DNA of 11,529 nucleotides from SHLQ01 sp964445255 (GTDB taxonomy: Bacteria; Actinomycetota; Acidimicrobiia; Acidimicrobiales; SHLQ01), in contig CAYUKM010000098.1 of NCBI GenBank assembly GCA_964445255.1, forward strand, positions 1 to 11,529, read 5' to 3'. The position numbers were made by a program, and so were the translations under genes. Positions within the stretch are counted from its first letter, which is position 1. Every line of letters starts with the position of its first letter. This document shows positions 1 to 7,680 of this stretch, one piece after another. The notes below the pieces were generated by a model. The model was not told the origin of the DNA. It ran no database searches and saw nothing but the letters and a program-made list of their open reading frames with translations.

Positions 1-219
1 GAGTTGCTCAGGCGAAACTGCGGCTGGAACCGGAGCAGGAACTGCAGTCGCAGCGTCCTGGGAGGCGCGACCGATGTCCCCATGGAGCACATCAATCTGC
101 GCTGCGACGAGTTCAAGGTACGCGTCTACCTCGACTGGGTCGTAACCGCGCTTTGTCTTCGCGTGAAAGGTTTTTGCCAAAACATCACGCCCGGTCAAAC
201 GGCGATCACTTAGTCCCAT
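1..219 (-). CDS. DivIVA-domain protein, 5' part (runs off the left edge)
   Basis: This is the start of a gene whose 3' end lies outside the window; 73 codons are open to base 1. The start is ATG (complement of 217-219), with a GGAG Shine-Dalgarno 8 nt upstream. Residues about 5-50 match the N-terminal DivIVA/Wag31 domain: an R-L-T-G-R-D-V stretch, then F18, then the hallmark G-Y-D-P-x-E-V-D-A-Y-L (residues 25-35), then a helix leading into a coiled coil. After residue 52 comes an Ala/Pro/Val-rich stretch, probably a linker. DivIVA proteins sit on the inner membrane face at poles and septa and recruit envelope machinery. It is divergent from the LCP gene, so both may share the regulatory region 220-371. 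Which DivIVA subgroup it belongs to (Wag31, SepIVA or a small paralogue) cannot be told without the rest. Confidence 0.85.
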   Translation of the reverse strand, partial: MGLSDRRLTGRDVLAKTFHAKTKRGYDPVEVDAYLELVAAQIDVLHGDIGRASQDAATAVPAPVPAAVSPEQL

Positions 220-220
220 A

Positions 221-236
221 CAACTATCTCCAGTTG
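221..236 (-). promoter_or_regulatory. Hairpin presenting the Shine-Dalgarno of the DivIVA gene in its loop
   Basis: On the minus strand the sequence reads CAACT-GGAGAT-AGTTG and is followed by T and the ATG start. The perfect 5-bp stem encloses a 6-nt loop that holds the GGAG ribosome-binding site and ends one base before the start codon. The arrangement is seen directly; any effect on translation is inference, and a 5-bp AT-containing stem is weak. Confidence 0.4.
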
Positions 237-371
237 GTCCGGCCACCGGGGCAGCCCATTAACCCCTTTAGGCTCCCACAACTTGGGACCTAGGTAAAAA
301 CTTTCGCCCGTCTTTTTCGCGAGGGTGCTAGCAAACCTGACCACTACGAATCTCGTGGAGGCGTCACCATC

Positions 372-1658
372 TTGTGCCTGCGACGTGCTGAACTAGTCGA
401 CATGGCGCCAACGAACAGCCCCAACGACGATCCCAAACCGTCGTTCAGGGACCGACTCGCCCAAATCCCAGACCTCGAACGACCGGAACGGCCATCCCAA
501 ACAACTCGGCCCGATGAAATCGACTGGCAGCACGCCGCACCCCCGGTCGTTCGACAAGCACCTCCCGTCGCTCACCCAGCGCCACAACACCAACACGTTC
601 CACAACAACAAGTTCAGCAACATGTCGCAGCACCGGTGCACCAAGGCGCCCCCCAAAACGCCGCAGGACATGTCGGCCAACCAGCGCGCGAACGCCAAGA
701 TTTCGAGGCCATAGGAAGCCGCAAGCGGCGACGCTGGCCGGTTGTTCTCGGACTACTGGCTGTCATCGCGGTACTTCTCCTGGTCGTTCCACTCTTTCTC
801 GCTCGCCGCACATTCGATTCGGTGCCGAGAGTTCCCGTGGCTGAGGCCCTCACGGCGCCCGAATCGGTCGAGCGGAACATCCTGCTCGTCGGGACCGACT
901 CGCGCGAGGGCATCGATGGCTCGACGGAGAACGCTGACGTCATCCTCGGTGAGGGAATCGCCGGCGAACGAAGCGACACCATCATGATCCTGCGCGTTGA
1001 GGAAACTGGCTCCCGGTTCCTTTCCCTTCCTCGCGATCTGTGGCTTCCGATCAATGGAGGCCCTGAGCAGCGCATCAACACCGCGATCGGCCAGGGTCCT
1101 GAAGCGCTGATCAACACGGTCCAATCCGAGCTCGGTATCCCGATATCGAATTACGTCCAGGTTGACCTCGCTGGGTTCATTGAGGTGGTGGACGCCGTCG
1201 GTGGAGTGGACATCACCATCGAGAACCCGGCGTTCGATCGCAACTCAGGGCTCGATCTGCCACAGGCAGGCGTTGTCACTTTGGACTCCACCCAAGCCCT
1301 CGCGTGGGTGAGAAGCCGCACGTACACCGAGATCATCGACGGCCAGCAAGTGGTCGACCCGACGAGTGACCTCGGCCGAGTTGCCCGCCAACAAGTGTTC
1401 ATGCGCGCCCTTCTGGACAAGCTTCTAGATCAACGAAACCCGTTGGTGTTGAACGATCTGGCAGGCGAGCTGAGCGAAGCGCTCACCGTAGACGATTCGA
1501 CCTCGCTGACCGAGGCCACCGCGATCGCAAACACGCTTCGCTCCGGCAGCCCGGAGTCGGTGGTGTTGCCCACGCTTCCCGATACACGCGATGGCAACTC
1601 CGTTCTGGTTCTGACAGATGGCGCCCCGGAAGTTTTGCGGACCTTTGGAGCCGAGTAG
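372..1658 (+). CDS. LCP (LytR-CpsA-Psr) family cell-wall polymer ligase
   Basis: The protein has 428 residues. A cytoplasmic, low-complexity N-terminus (1-116, rich in Pro, Gln, His and Ala at about 55-105) ends in a basic KRRRW cluster at 118-122. One membrane helix follows at about 123-143, then an extracellular LCP domain at about 167-352. LCP hallmarks are visible: LLVGTDSREG (171-180), RSDTIMILRV (200-209), the S-L-P-R-D strand (218-222), RINTA (234-238), the YVQVDLAGF and VDAVGGVDI block (261-281), and W-V-R-S-R (312-316). The Arg and Asp residues that bind the polyprenyl pyrophosphate substrate in this family are therefore present. LCP enzymes transfer undecaprenyl-linked glycopolymers onto peptidoglycan. 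The start is TTG with GGAGG 10 nt upstream (357-361); an in-frame ATG at 402 has no Shine-Dalgarno. The next gene is an M23 endopeptidase 100 bp downstream. The polymer attached cannot be inferred. Confidence 0.93.
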   Translation: MCLRRAELVDMAPTNSPNDDPKPSFRDRLAQIPDLERPERPSQTTRPDEIDWQHAAPPVVRQAPPVAHPAPQHQHVPQQQVQQHVAAPVHQGAPQNAAGHVGQPARERQDFEAIGSRKRRRWPVVLGLLAVIAVLLLVVPLFLARRTFDSVPRVPVAEALTAPESVERNILLVGTDSREGIDGSTENADVILGEGIAGERSDTIMILRVEETGSRFLSLPRDLWLPINGGPEQRINTAIGQGPEALINTVQSELGIPISNYVQVDLAGFIEVVDAVGGVDITIENPAFDRNSGLDLPQAGVVTLDSTQALAWVRSRTYTEIIDGQQVVDPTSDLGRVARQQVFMRALLDKLLDQRNPLVLNDLAGELSEALTVDDSTSLTEATAIANTLRSGSPESVVLPTLPDTRDGNSVLVLTDGAPEVLRTFGAE

Positions 1659-1695
1659 TTCTGCATGCAGCTAGGTCGTGTCACCTCTACCCGCG

Positions 1696-1725
1696 TTGGG
1701 GTTTTCCACAGGGCGTCCCTATCCT
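1696..1725 (+). promoter_or_regulatory. Possible sigma70-type promoter before the M23 gene
   Basis: TTGGGG (1696-1701) and TATCCT (1720-1725) are separated by 18 nt in the gap after the LCP gene. A transcript would begin about 1732-1735, close to an in-frame GTG at 1735. Both boxes deviate from consensus, so this is only a candidate. Confidence 0.25.
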
Positions 1726-1758
1726 CGTTTAGTCGTGAAGCAAGCAAACCGTTTCTTC

Positions 1759-2595
1759 ATGGGTAGTTCGCTAACCCGTCGCCCACGCGCGCTGCTGCTA
1801 GCCGCAGTGCTCGTGGCGCTCCTCGTCCCAGCGACTGCGCTAAACGCCCAGGACACCGACGTTGTCTACGAACCTCGCCATCCCACGAACCCGGGGGCCC
1901 CGTTTCGGCCAGATCCGGAGCGCGCCAACGTGGTCATCGCTCGGGCGGAAATCCTCCAGGCCATGGAATCGGTCGACCTCGCCGTCAACTCCCTTCATGG
2001 TCGAAGCGAGGTAGGTCGCACCGTCCAAATCCTGGAATCCCAGCGGGCGAGCTATACGCGCGACCTCGACGAGCTTCAACCTGAGCTCGATGTACTCAGC
2101 GAAGACACCGAGCCATGGGGGATCGATGTAGGCGCGTTCCCAGTCGACGAGCTTCGCAAAGAATTCTGGGATGATTGGCTCCAACCCCGATCGGGTGGAC
2201 GTCGCCACCTCGGCACCGACATGTTGGCCCAAATCGGCGTGCCACTCCGAGCGATTGAAGACGGCGTGTTTGAGCGCACCACCGGCGGCGGCCTCGGCGG
2301 CCTTTCGGTCTACATGGTTGGCGATAGCGGAGCGCGCTACTTCTACACCCACCTTTCGAGCGCCGAAGAGTTTGTTGAAGGCCAGCGGATCTACGCGGGC
2401 CAGACAATCGGAACCAACGGCGAGTCTGGCAATGCACGTGGGGTACCCCATCTCCACTTGCAGATAGCACCCGATGGCGAGTCAGGCTGGGACAACCCCT
2501 ATCCCCTGCTCGAATCGCTTTGGGGAGAGGGCACCTCGGAGCCGATCCCCGATGACCCTCCCGTAGAACCGGCTGACAACGACGACGAACCGTAG
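1759..2595 (+). CDS. Secreted M23-family (LytM-type) peptidoglycan endopeptidase
   Basis: Numbered from the ATG at 1759 (278 residues). A signal peptide is evident: basic n-region with RRPR (7-10), hydrophobic core 11-27, probable cleavage after L-N-A (30) before Q. A helical, charged segment (about 50-115) precedes the M23 domain (about 140-255). The full catalytic set is there: R-R-H-L-G-T-D gives zinc ligands H150 and D154, Y-T-H-L gives H198, and H-L-H-L gives H231 and zinc ligand H233. An active metallo-endopeptidase cutting peptidoglycan peptide cross-bridges is therefore expected. The C-terminus is an acidic, Pro-rich tail. The start is uncertain: in-frame GTGs at 1735 and 1678 extend the protein by 8 or 27 residues, and none has a good Shine-Dalgarno. 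I chose 1759 because it gives the most normal signal peptide. It lies between the LCP gene and menD, all on one strand. Confidence 0.88.
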   Translation: MGSSLTRRPRALLLAAVLVALLVPATALNAQDTDVVYEPRHPTNPGAPFRPDPERANVVIARAEILQAMESVDLAVNSLHGRSEVGRTVQILESQRASYTRDLDELQPELDVLSEDTEPWGIDVGAFPVDELRKEFWDDWLQPRSGGRRHLGTDMLAQIGVPLRAIEDGVFERTTGGGLGGLSVYMVGDSGARYFYTHLSSAEEFVEGQRIYAGQTIGTNGESGNARGVPHLHLQIAPDGESGWDNPYPLLESLWGEGTSEPIPDDPPVEPADNDDEP

Positions 2596-2613
2596 ACTCG
2601 GGTGGTCCGACCT

Positions 2614-4317
2614 ATGACCACCGACTTCGACGCCACCACTGCCGCAGAACTTTTCTTCGCAGGAGCAAAAGCTGCTGGCTTACGACGAGTGCTGATCTGC
2701 CCTGGATCTCGTTCATCGCCACTGGCCATCGGAGCCTCACGAGTTCCTCATCTCGCCCGGGATATCCATCTCGACGAACGAAGTGCAGGCTTCGCTGCGC
2801 TCGGCGAGGCCAAGACCAGCGGACAACCCGTAGCGATCGTCTGCACCTCGGGTACCGCAGGTACGAACTTCGCTCCCGCTATCGCCGAAGCCGCTATGGG
2901 CAACATCTCGATAGTGGTAGTAACCGCTGATCGACCCCCTGAGCATCAGGGTTGGGGCGTCGGGCAGAGCCTTGACCAGCGGGGCCTTTACGGCCGCCAT
3001 ATTCGCGACGAGATCACCATGCCGGTCGGAGCCGATGGCGGCGAGGACTTCACTGAACGGGCGGGCTGGCGAGCGATCTGCACCAGTCTGGAACGAACCG
3101 GGCCGGTCCACGTGAACTGGCCTTTCCGGCTTCCGCTTGAGCCGATTAGCGAACCCGGCCGAATCGCGTCGGCGATGCCTGCGTGGGATGCAACGAGGTC
3201 GATTCGTCGCGACAGCGACCTGTTGGCTCTCCGAACGGCGCTCGTGGGGAGTTCGGCACCGGTCATCGTGGCCGGGCCAGACACGGTGCGCCCAGGCGAC
3301 GCCGCGGGAGCTGCAGCTATCTGTCGGAGCGCGGAGACCCTCGGTATCGCTGTGCTAGCTGATGTGCTGAGTGGGCTGCGCGGCCACGGTCCGGTCGTCG
3401 AGCAACCCGCGCTAGTCACCTCGCACTCACAAGAGTTACGCGCCGATCTCATCATCCATCTGGGCCACACGCCGACCGCAAAGGCCATCCAGCTGTGGTG
3501 GGAATCGCTCAACTACGCCCGACACGTGCTCGTCGACCCACGAGGTGATTGGCAAGACCCTTCCCACCTCGTTGACGAGCGGCTCATCAGCGATCCCGTT
3601 TGGCTACTTGAGGGCGCTGCTGACTTCCTCGGCTCTGAGCGAGCGAGGCCCGAGCACGTGACGGCCTGGAATAGCACGGGCGCGAGCGCTGAGGCCATCG
3701 TCCGAGAGGTGCTGGAAGACACGCCTCAACTGACCGAGGCCCACATCGGTGCAATTGTTGGACGCTGGGCATCCACAGCTCCAGATCGTTCGGTCATGGC
3801 CTCGAGTTCGATGCCGGTTCGTGACATCGACACCTTTGGACCGACCGATAGTCCGAGCATCGTATTAGCCAACCGCGGCGTCAATGGAATCGACGGAGTC
3901 GTTGCCTCGGCGATCGGCGTCTGGCGGGCCCGAGAGCACCGCGTCGTGGCGCTCATTGGCGACATCGCGGCTTTACACGACGTAGGAAGCATCCTCGATG
4001 CAGCCCGTCAAGGCTGTCCGTTGACACTCGTAATCCCGAACAATGACGGTGGCGGGATCTTCTCGAACTTGCCGATGCGCGGCGCGATTGACGACGCGCT
4101 GTTCACCGAACTTTTTCACACCCCCCACGGAACGGATCTTTCGTTCCTTGGCGGCGCAGCCGGAATCTCCTATACCGCCATTCAGACCGGCGATGAACTC
4201 ACAGCCGCCCTCGATCGCCCGTCCGCGAGCGGCGTCGTCATTCTCGAAATACCGGTGAGCACTGAAGACCGCCTAACGCTGCGAGACCGTCTCACCGAAC
4301 AACTCGCTCAAACATGA
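2614..4317 (+). CDS. menD: 2-succinyl-5-enolpyruvyl-6-hydroxy-3-cyclohexene-1-carboxylate synthase (MenD)
   Basis: MenD is a thiamine-diphosphate enzyme that adds the succinyl semialdehyde unit of 2-oxoglutarate to isochorismate, the first committed step of menaquinone synthesis. The 567 residues match the family length. Visible motifs are CPGSRSSPL (29-37); the ThDP-activating glutamate E55 in LDERSAGF; TSGTAGTNFAPA (78-89); TADRPPE (104-110) followed by G-Q-S-L-D-Q-R (117-123); R-G-V-N-G-I-D-G (421-428); and the ThDP/metal site from G-D-I (449-451) to NNDGGGIF (476-483). The TADRP loop continues as HQGWG where many MenDs have LRGxGA, a small divergence. ATG 2614 is preferred over GTG 2602 because GGGTGG (2600-2605) sits 8 nt before it. 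The gene begins 18 nt after the M23 stop, and its stop overlaps the menH start (ATGA), indicating translational coupling. Confidence 0.97.
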   Translation: MTTDFDATTAAELFFAGAKAAGLRRVLICPGSRSSPLAIGASRVPHLARDIHLDERSAGFAALGEAKTSGQPVAIVCTSGTAGTNFAPAIAEAAMGNISIVVVTADRPPEHQGWGVGQSLDQRGLYGRHIRDEITMPVGADGGEDFTERAGWRAICTSLERTGPVHVNWPFRLPLEPISEPGRIASAMPAWDATRSIRRDSDLLALRTALVGSSAPVIVAGPDTVRPGDAAGAAAICRSAETLGIAVLADVLSGLRGHGPVVEQPALVTSHSQELRADLIIHLGHTPTAKAIQLWWESLNYARHVLVDPRGDWQDPSHLVDERLISDPVWLLEGAADFLGSERARPEHVTAWNSTGASAEAIVREVLEDTPQLTEAHIGAIVGRWASTAPDRSVMASSSMPVRDIDTFGPTDSPSIVLANRGVNGIDGVVASAIGVWRAREHRVVALIGDIAALHDVGSILDAARQGCPLTLVIPNNDGGGIFSNLPMRGAIDDALFTELFHTPHGTDLSFLGGAAGISYTAIQTGDELTAALDRPSASGVVILEIPVSTEDRLTLRDRLTEQLAQT

Positions 4318-5171
4318 CCGGCCCTTCATATAACCAACGTTTCGCACGAACCGCCGACGGAACAACACTCAGCGTTCGCGAAGCTGACGGCGAGGGCTCG
4401 CTGATCGTCGCGTTGCATGGGTTTACGGGCGCTGCCGTGACCATGGTCCCCCTTCTGGATGAGATTCGACATGGACGTCCCGCCATAGCCGTTGATCTGG
4501 TCGGGCACGGCGAAAGTGACGCACCGGAGTATCTCGAGCCCTATTCGATGGCTTCGGTCGTCGATCAGGTGCTCTCGATCATCGGGCCACGCAACCCAGA
4601 GACCGTTCACCTGGTTGGTTACTCGATGGGCGGACGGATCGCGCTCTCCATGGCAGCACGAGCGCCCTGGTACTTCGCGTCCATAACGTCGCTTTCGGCC
4701 ACACCGGGTATCGACGACCCCTCCGAGCGAACGACTCGCTTTGACGCGGATCAGGAACTCGCGACACACCTTGAATCGATCGGCATCAACGCCTTCGTCG
4801 AGCAATGGCTCGAGAAACCGATCTTCGAGTCCTACGTGTCGAGCCTTGATGACGACGCACGCGCTCACACGATTCGGATTCGGACCGCTAACTCAGCAGG
4901 CGGGCTTGCAAACAGCTTGCGCGGCACCGGCACCGGCTCCATGCCACCGGTATGGACTGGCCTGTCCACGCTACGGTCCCCGCTTCTCGCCGTCGCAGGA
5001 GCACTAGACCCAACATACGTGCAAATCGCAAACGACTTGGCAGAGAGCGTTCCCAACGGCCAGGCAGCGGTGATAGAGGGAGCCGGTCATGTGGTTCACG
5101 AAGAGAAGTTCGATGATATATCCGGCCTGGTCTCCACTTTTTTGCAAAGCTGTGAGTCAGACGAGCACTAA
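4314..5171 (+). CDS. menH: 2-succinyl-6-hydroxy-2,4-cyclohexadiene-1-carboxylate synthase (MenH), alpha/beta hydrolase
   Basis: A 285-residue alpha/beta-hydrolase-fold protein. In this family MenH eliminates pyruvate from the MenD product. Visible features are the oxyanion-side ALHGFTG (33-39), DLVGHGES (61-68), the nucleophile elbow G-Y-S-M-G-G-R (102-108) with Ser104, D232 in GALDPTY (229-235), and H259 in GAGHVVHEE (256-264). This is a complete Ser-Asp-His triad, and GYSMGGR with the D-P-x-Y stretch is typical of MenH rather than a generic esterase. Position is the strongest support: the ATG overlaps the menD stop, and menC begins 15 nt downstream. The alpha/beta-hydrolase superfamily is promiscuous, so a different activity cannot be excluded from sequence alone. 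Confidence 0.88.
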   Translation: MTGPSYNQRFARTADGTTLSVREADGEGSLIVALHGFTGAAVTMVPLLDEIRHGRPAIAVDLVGHGESDAPEYLEPYSMASVVDQVLSIIGPRNPETVHLVGYSMGGRIALSMAARAPWYFASITSLSATPGIDDPSERTTRFDADQELATHLESIGINAFVEQWLEKPIFESYVSSLDDDARAHTIRIRTANSAGGLANSLRGTGTGSMPPVWTGLSTLRSPLLAVAGALDPTYVQIANDLAESVPNGQAAVIEGAGHVVHEEKFDDISGLVSTFLQSCESDEH

Positions 5172-5186
5172 AAGGACGACCGCAGA

Positions 5187-6230
5187 GTGAAACTCGCTAC
5201 CGCTATCGCATCACCGATCGACATTCGCCTTACCGAAACCGTGCCTACTGGTGCAGGAGGAATCGGTGACCGCGGTGGGCTCCGACTCCTCATCACGACC
5301 AACGATGGCTATATCGGACTCGGCGAAACCGCTCCCATTCCTGGCGTAAAGGGCTATGGCATCGAATCGCTTGGAGGAGAGATCTCGAAGTGGTCAGCCG
5401 CATCGGAAGGAAAGAACCCGCAGGAGCTCCTCGAAGGCCTCGATGGCGTTGGACTTTCAGCACTCGCTCGCTTCGCGGTCCACACCGCGCTCGTCGATCT
5501 CATCGCTGGCGCAAACGGCATACCTCTCTCCCAGTACCTACGAGCTGGCTCACCGGAGACGGTCTCGGTCAACAGTCTCGTTTCGGCAGCGAATCCTGGT
5601 GCGGTGCACAGCCAAGTCAGCGAGGAGGTCGCCGAAGGCGTCACCTCGATCAAGTTGAAGGTTGGTGTCGCCGAGCCGACCAGCGATGTCACCCGAATCA
5701 TCGCTGCGTCCGAGGCCGCCGGACCTAACGTCGAGCTACGCCTCGATGCCAATCGAGCCTGGGACCGCGAAACCGCCGAGCGAGTCCTCGGCCGTGTCGG
5801 CTACCACCGCATCTCCTACATCGAAGATCCAACCGACAAACTCGAAGAGTACGGTCTGATCCGAGAGAGCACCGGAGTTCGGGTTGCCCTTGACCTTCCC
5901 CCCGACATCTCTCCCCAGCAAGCGCTTGAGACATCAGGCGCCTCGGTTCTCGTCGTAAAGCCCGCAGCGATTGGTGGCGTTGATCGCATCCTCGATCTCG
6001 CCCGCAAGTACGACGACCTGACCCTCGTAGTGTCCAGTTCGATCGACCGTGAAATCGCTCTTGCTGCAGCCATACACGCTGCATCTGCGCTTCCGGTACC
6101 TACAGCACATGGTTTGTCTACCGGTTCGATCGTGCGCAGTATGCCCACCGAACTACTCGCCTCCGGCGGTGTGATGAAGGTACCAACGAGCATCGGCGTG
6201 TTCCGCCCACCAGCTCCGACTGAGGACTAG
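5187..6230 (+). CDS. menC: o-Succinylbenzoate synthase (MenC), enolase superfamily
   Basis: A 347-residue enolase-superfamily enzyme that dehydrates the MenH product to o-succinylbenzoate. The N-terminal capping domain (1-105) contains GLGETAPIPG (44-53). In the barrel the expected residues are visible: the K-x-K pair K156/K158 in SIKLKVG (154-160); metal ligands D187 (LDANRAW), E213 (YIEDP) and D236 (VALDLPPD); and the second acid/base lysine K258 in VVKPAAIGG (256-264). The segment around D236 reads LDLPPD rather than the common LDE(S/T), a modest deviation. The start is GTG with AAAGGA 10 nt upstream (5171-5176). It is the last gene of the menD-menH-menC run. Only 7 bp separate its stop from the stop of the convergent carboxypeptidase gene, and no terminator hairpin is visible there. 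Confidence 0.93.
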   Translation: MKLATAIASPIDIRLTETVPTGAGGIGDRGGLRLLITTNDGYIGLGETAPIPGVKGYGIESLGGEISKWSAASEGKNPQELLEGLDGVGLSALARFAVHTALVDLIAGANGIPLSQYLRAGSPETVSVNSLVSAANPGAVHSQVSEEVAEGVTSIKLKVGVAEPTSDVTRIIAASEAAGPNVELRLDANRAWDRETAERVLGRVGYHRISYIEDPTDKLEEYGLIRESTGVRVALDLPPDISPQQALETSGASVLVVKPAAIGGVDRILDLARKYDDLTLVVSSSIDREIALAAAIHAASALPVPTAHGLSTGSIVRSMPTELLASGGVMKVPTSIGVFRPPAPTED

Positions 6231-6237
6231 TTCGGGC

Positions 6238-7575
6238 CTAGCCGTTCGGCAGAAGTTCTTCGCCCTCGGAGATACTCCAGTGCCATGGCTCGCTGGCCAG
6301 GTTCACAAACCCATACTTGGGTGCGTTTGCGGCCAGCCATTGGAAGCCTGCGTTCGAATGTGAGGTGATCGAGCCGCCATTGAAGGTGAAGTCGATCGCT
6401 CGTCCCTGTTCGTGTCGGGAGAACCCGGGCCGAGCCGTCGGTGGAGCGCACTGGAAGGCTGGCTTATGCCAGATGTCGAATTCGGTGCCACCACAGTGTG
6501 CAGCTCGGAGCTCGACTTGACGCTGGATCGGGCGGTAGCCCCACCCGGCCAGGTCGATACCTTGGGCAAACGCTTCCTCAAACAGGAGTCTGACCTGCTC
6601 TTCGATCGCGACGTTCACCTCAATAGCGAACCGAGGCGCCAGATCTACAGGGAGCAGAACTTCGCCCGCCTCTCCCGTTTCTGGATCGATCTCGGTTTCT
6701 GGGAGCGTCTCTTCGTCGTAGAACTCGATAAATGCGATGTCCTCGAGGCGCACTGGTTCGGGAATCTCGATGCCGTTTCGTCGGGCGGTTTCTGAAATTC
6801 GAGCGTTAATCGCATATTGCTGATCGGCGATCTGCGTCGCCAAAGCCTCGCCACGTTCCTCGAGCACCGCTGCTTCGGAGAGTTGGGCCTCGAGACGGAC
6901 CTGGGCTGCTGCGACAACCTGCTCTTGCAGCTCGAGCGCCTCTTGTAGTTCTGCACGTCGAGCCTCGACTTCGGCGACCGTGTCTGCAGCCTCGCCTTGG
7001 GCAACACGCAACGTCTCGGTGATCTGTAGGGACTCCACCTCAAGAGCGCGCATTCGGTCGAGTCCATCTTCGAGCGAACCGGTCTGCGTTTCAAGGAGGT
7101 GGATGAATCGTGCCGACTCACCCGGGTCATCAGAGAGGGCGAGCTCGGTCGTATCTGAGCTGACAATCGATTGCTCACCCGTAAAGCTCGACACCGCTAG
7201 ATCGGTGAGCTGTTGCTCGAGTTCGCCTTGTTCCGCCTCGATCTGGACCGTGCGATCACGTGCGTTTTCGACCGCGGTGGTCGCTTGTCGATGCGCCTGC
7301 TCAGCAGCTTCGACTCGAACTTCGTGGCTCGTTACAAAGGCCTGTAGCTCATCGAGGGCTTTGGTGACCTCTTCGACGTTGGCGTTGAAGACATCGATCT
7401 CTGACGCGGCCAGGGCCGCCTCGCGCTCTGCACGTCTCTGCTCGGCCTTGAGCGAGTTTAGATCTTCGGGTTGTTCCTCGCCATCGTCTTGCGCGTCGAC
7501 CACGATCCTGGGCGCGATCGTCAGACCTAAAACGATGCACAAGGCAACTAGGAGTCGAAAACGGGCAGAGATCAC
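6238..7575 (-). CDS. Secreted coiled-coil M15/VanY-type D,D-carboxypeptidase, copy 1
   Basis: A 445-residue secreted protein. The signal peptide (1-28; probable cleavage V-D-A before QDD) is followed by a long coiled coil (about 35-265) rich in Glu, Ala, Gln and Arg. It is broken near the middle by a hinge with SSFTGE (129-134), L-A-L-S-D-D-P (145-151) and Q-T-G-S-L-x-D-G-L-D-R-M-R (164-176). A distinctive acidic linker (about 268-312) precedes the M15 domain (about 317-440). Zinc ligands H388 and D395 (SRHEQGRAIDF) and H432, and the catalytic E429 (SEPWHWS), are all present. C361 and C376 flank an insert and could form a disulfide. M15B enzymes trim the terminal D-Ala of wall stem peptides; the exact substrate here is unknown. 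The start is GTG with AGG 5 nt upstream. It is the last gene of the array, 105 bp after copy 2. Confidence 0.9.
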   Translation of the reverse strand: MISARFRLLVALCIVLGLTIAPRIVVDAQDDGEEQPEDLNSLKAEQRRAEREAALAASEIDVFNANVEEVTKALDELQAFVTSHEVRVEAAEQAHRQATTAVENARDRTVQIEAEQGELEQQLTDLAVSSFTGEQSIVSSDTTELALSDDPGESARFIHLLETQTGSLEDGLDRMRALEVESLQITETLRVAQGEAADTVAEVEARRAELQEALELQEQVVAAAQVRLEAQLSEAAVLEERGEALATQIADQQYAINARISETARRNGIEIPEPVRLEDIAFIEFYDEETLPETEIDPETGEAGEVLLPVDLAPRFAIEVNVAIEEQVRLLFEEAFAQGIDLAGWGYRPIQRQVELRAAHCGGTEFDIWHKPAFQCAPPTARPGFSRHEQGRAIDFTFNGGSITSHSNAGFQWLAANAPKYGFVNLASEPWHWSISEGEELLPNG

Positions 7576-7680
7576 GTGAACCTATCGGCCAAAATTGGGT
7601 CCTCGTGAGTCAAAAGACCTATGTCACGACAAGAGTCACACATCGCGGTTGCACGAGCCGCCAACGTGTCGAAAATTGGC

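Noticed and set aside
4..213. Plus-strand ORF of 69 codons at the left edge
   Set aside because: The opposite strand encodes an unmistakable DivIVA domain with a Shine-Dalgarno and ATG; the plus-strand reading has no recognisable features.
614..1117. Minus-strand ORF of 167 codons inside the LCP gene
   Set aside because: It lies opposite the membrane helix and LCP motifs; the composition is typical of an antisense frame.
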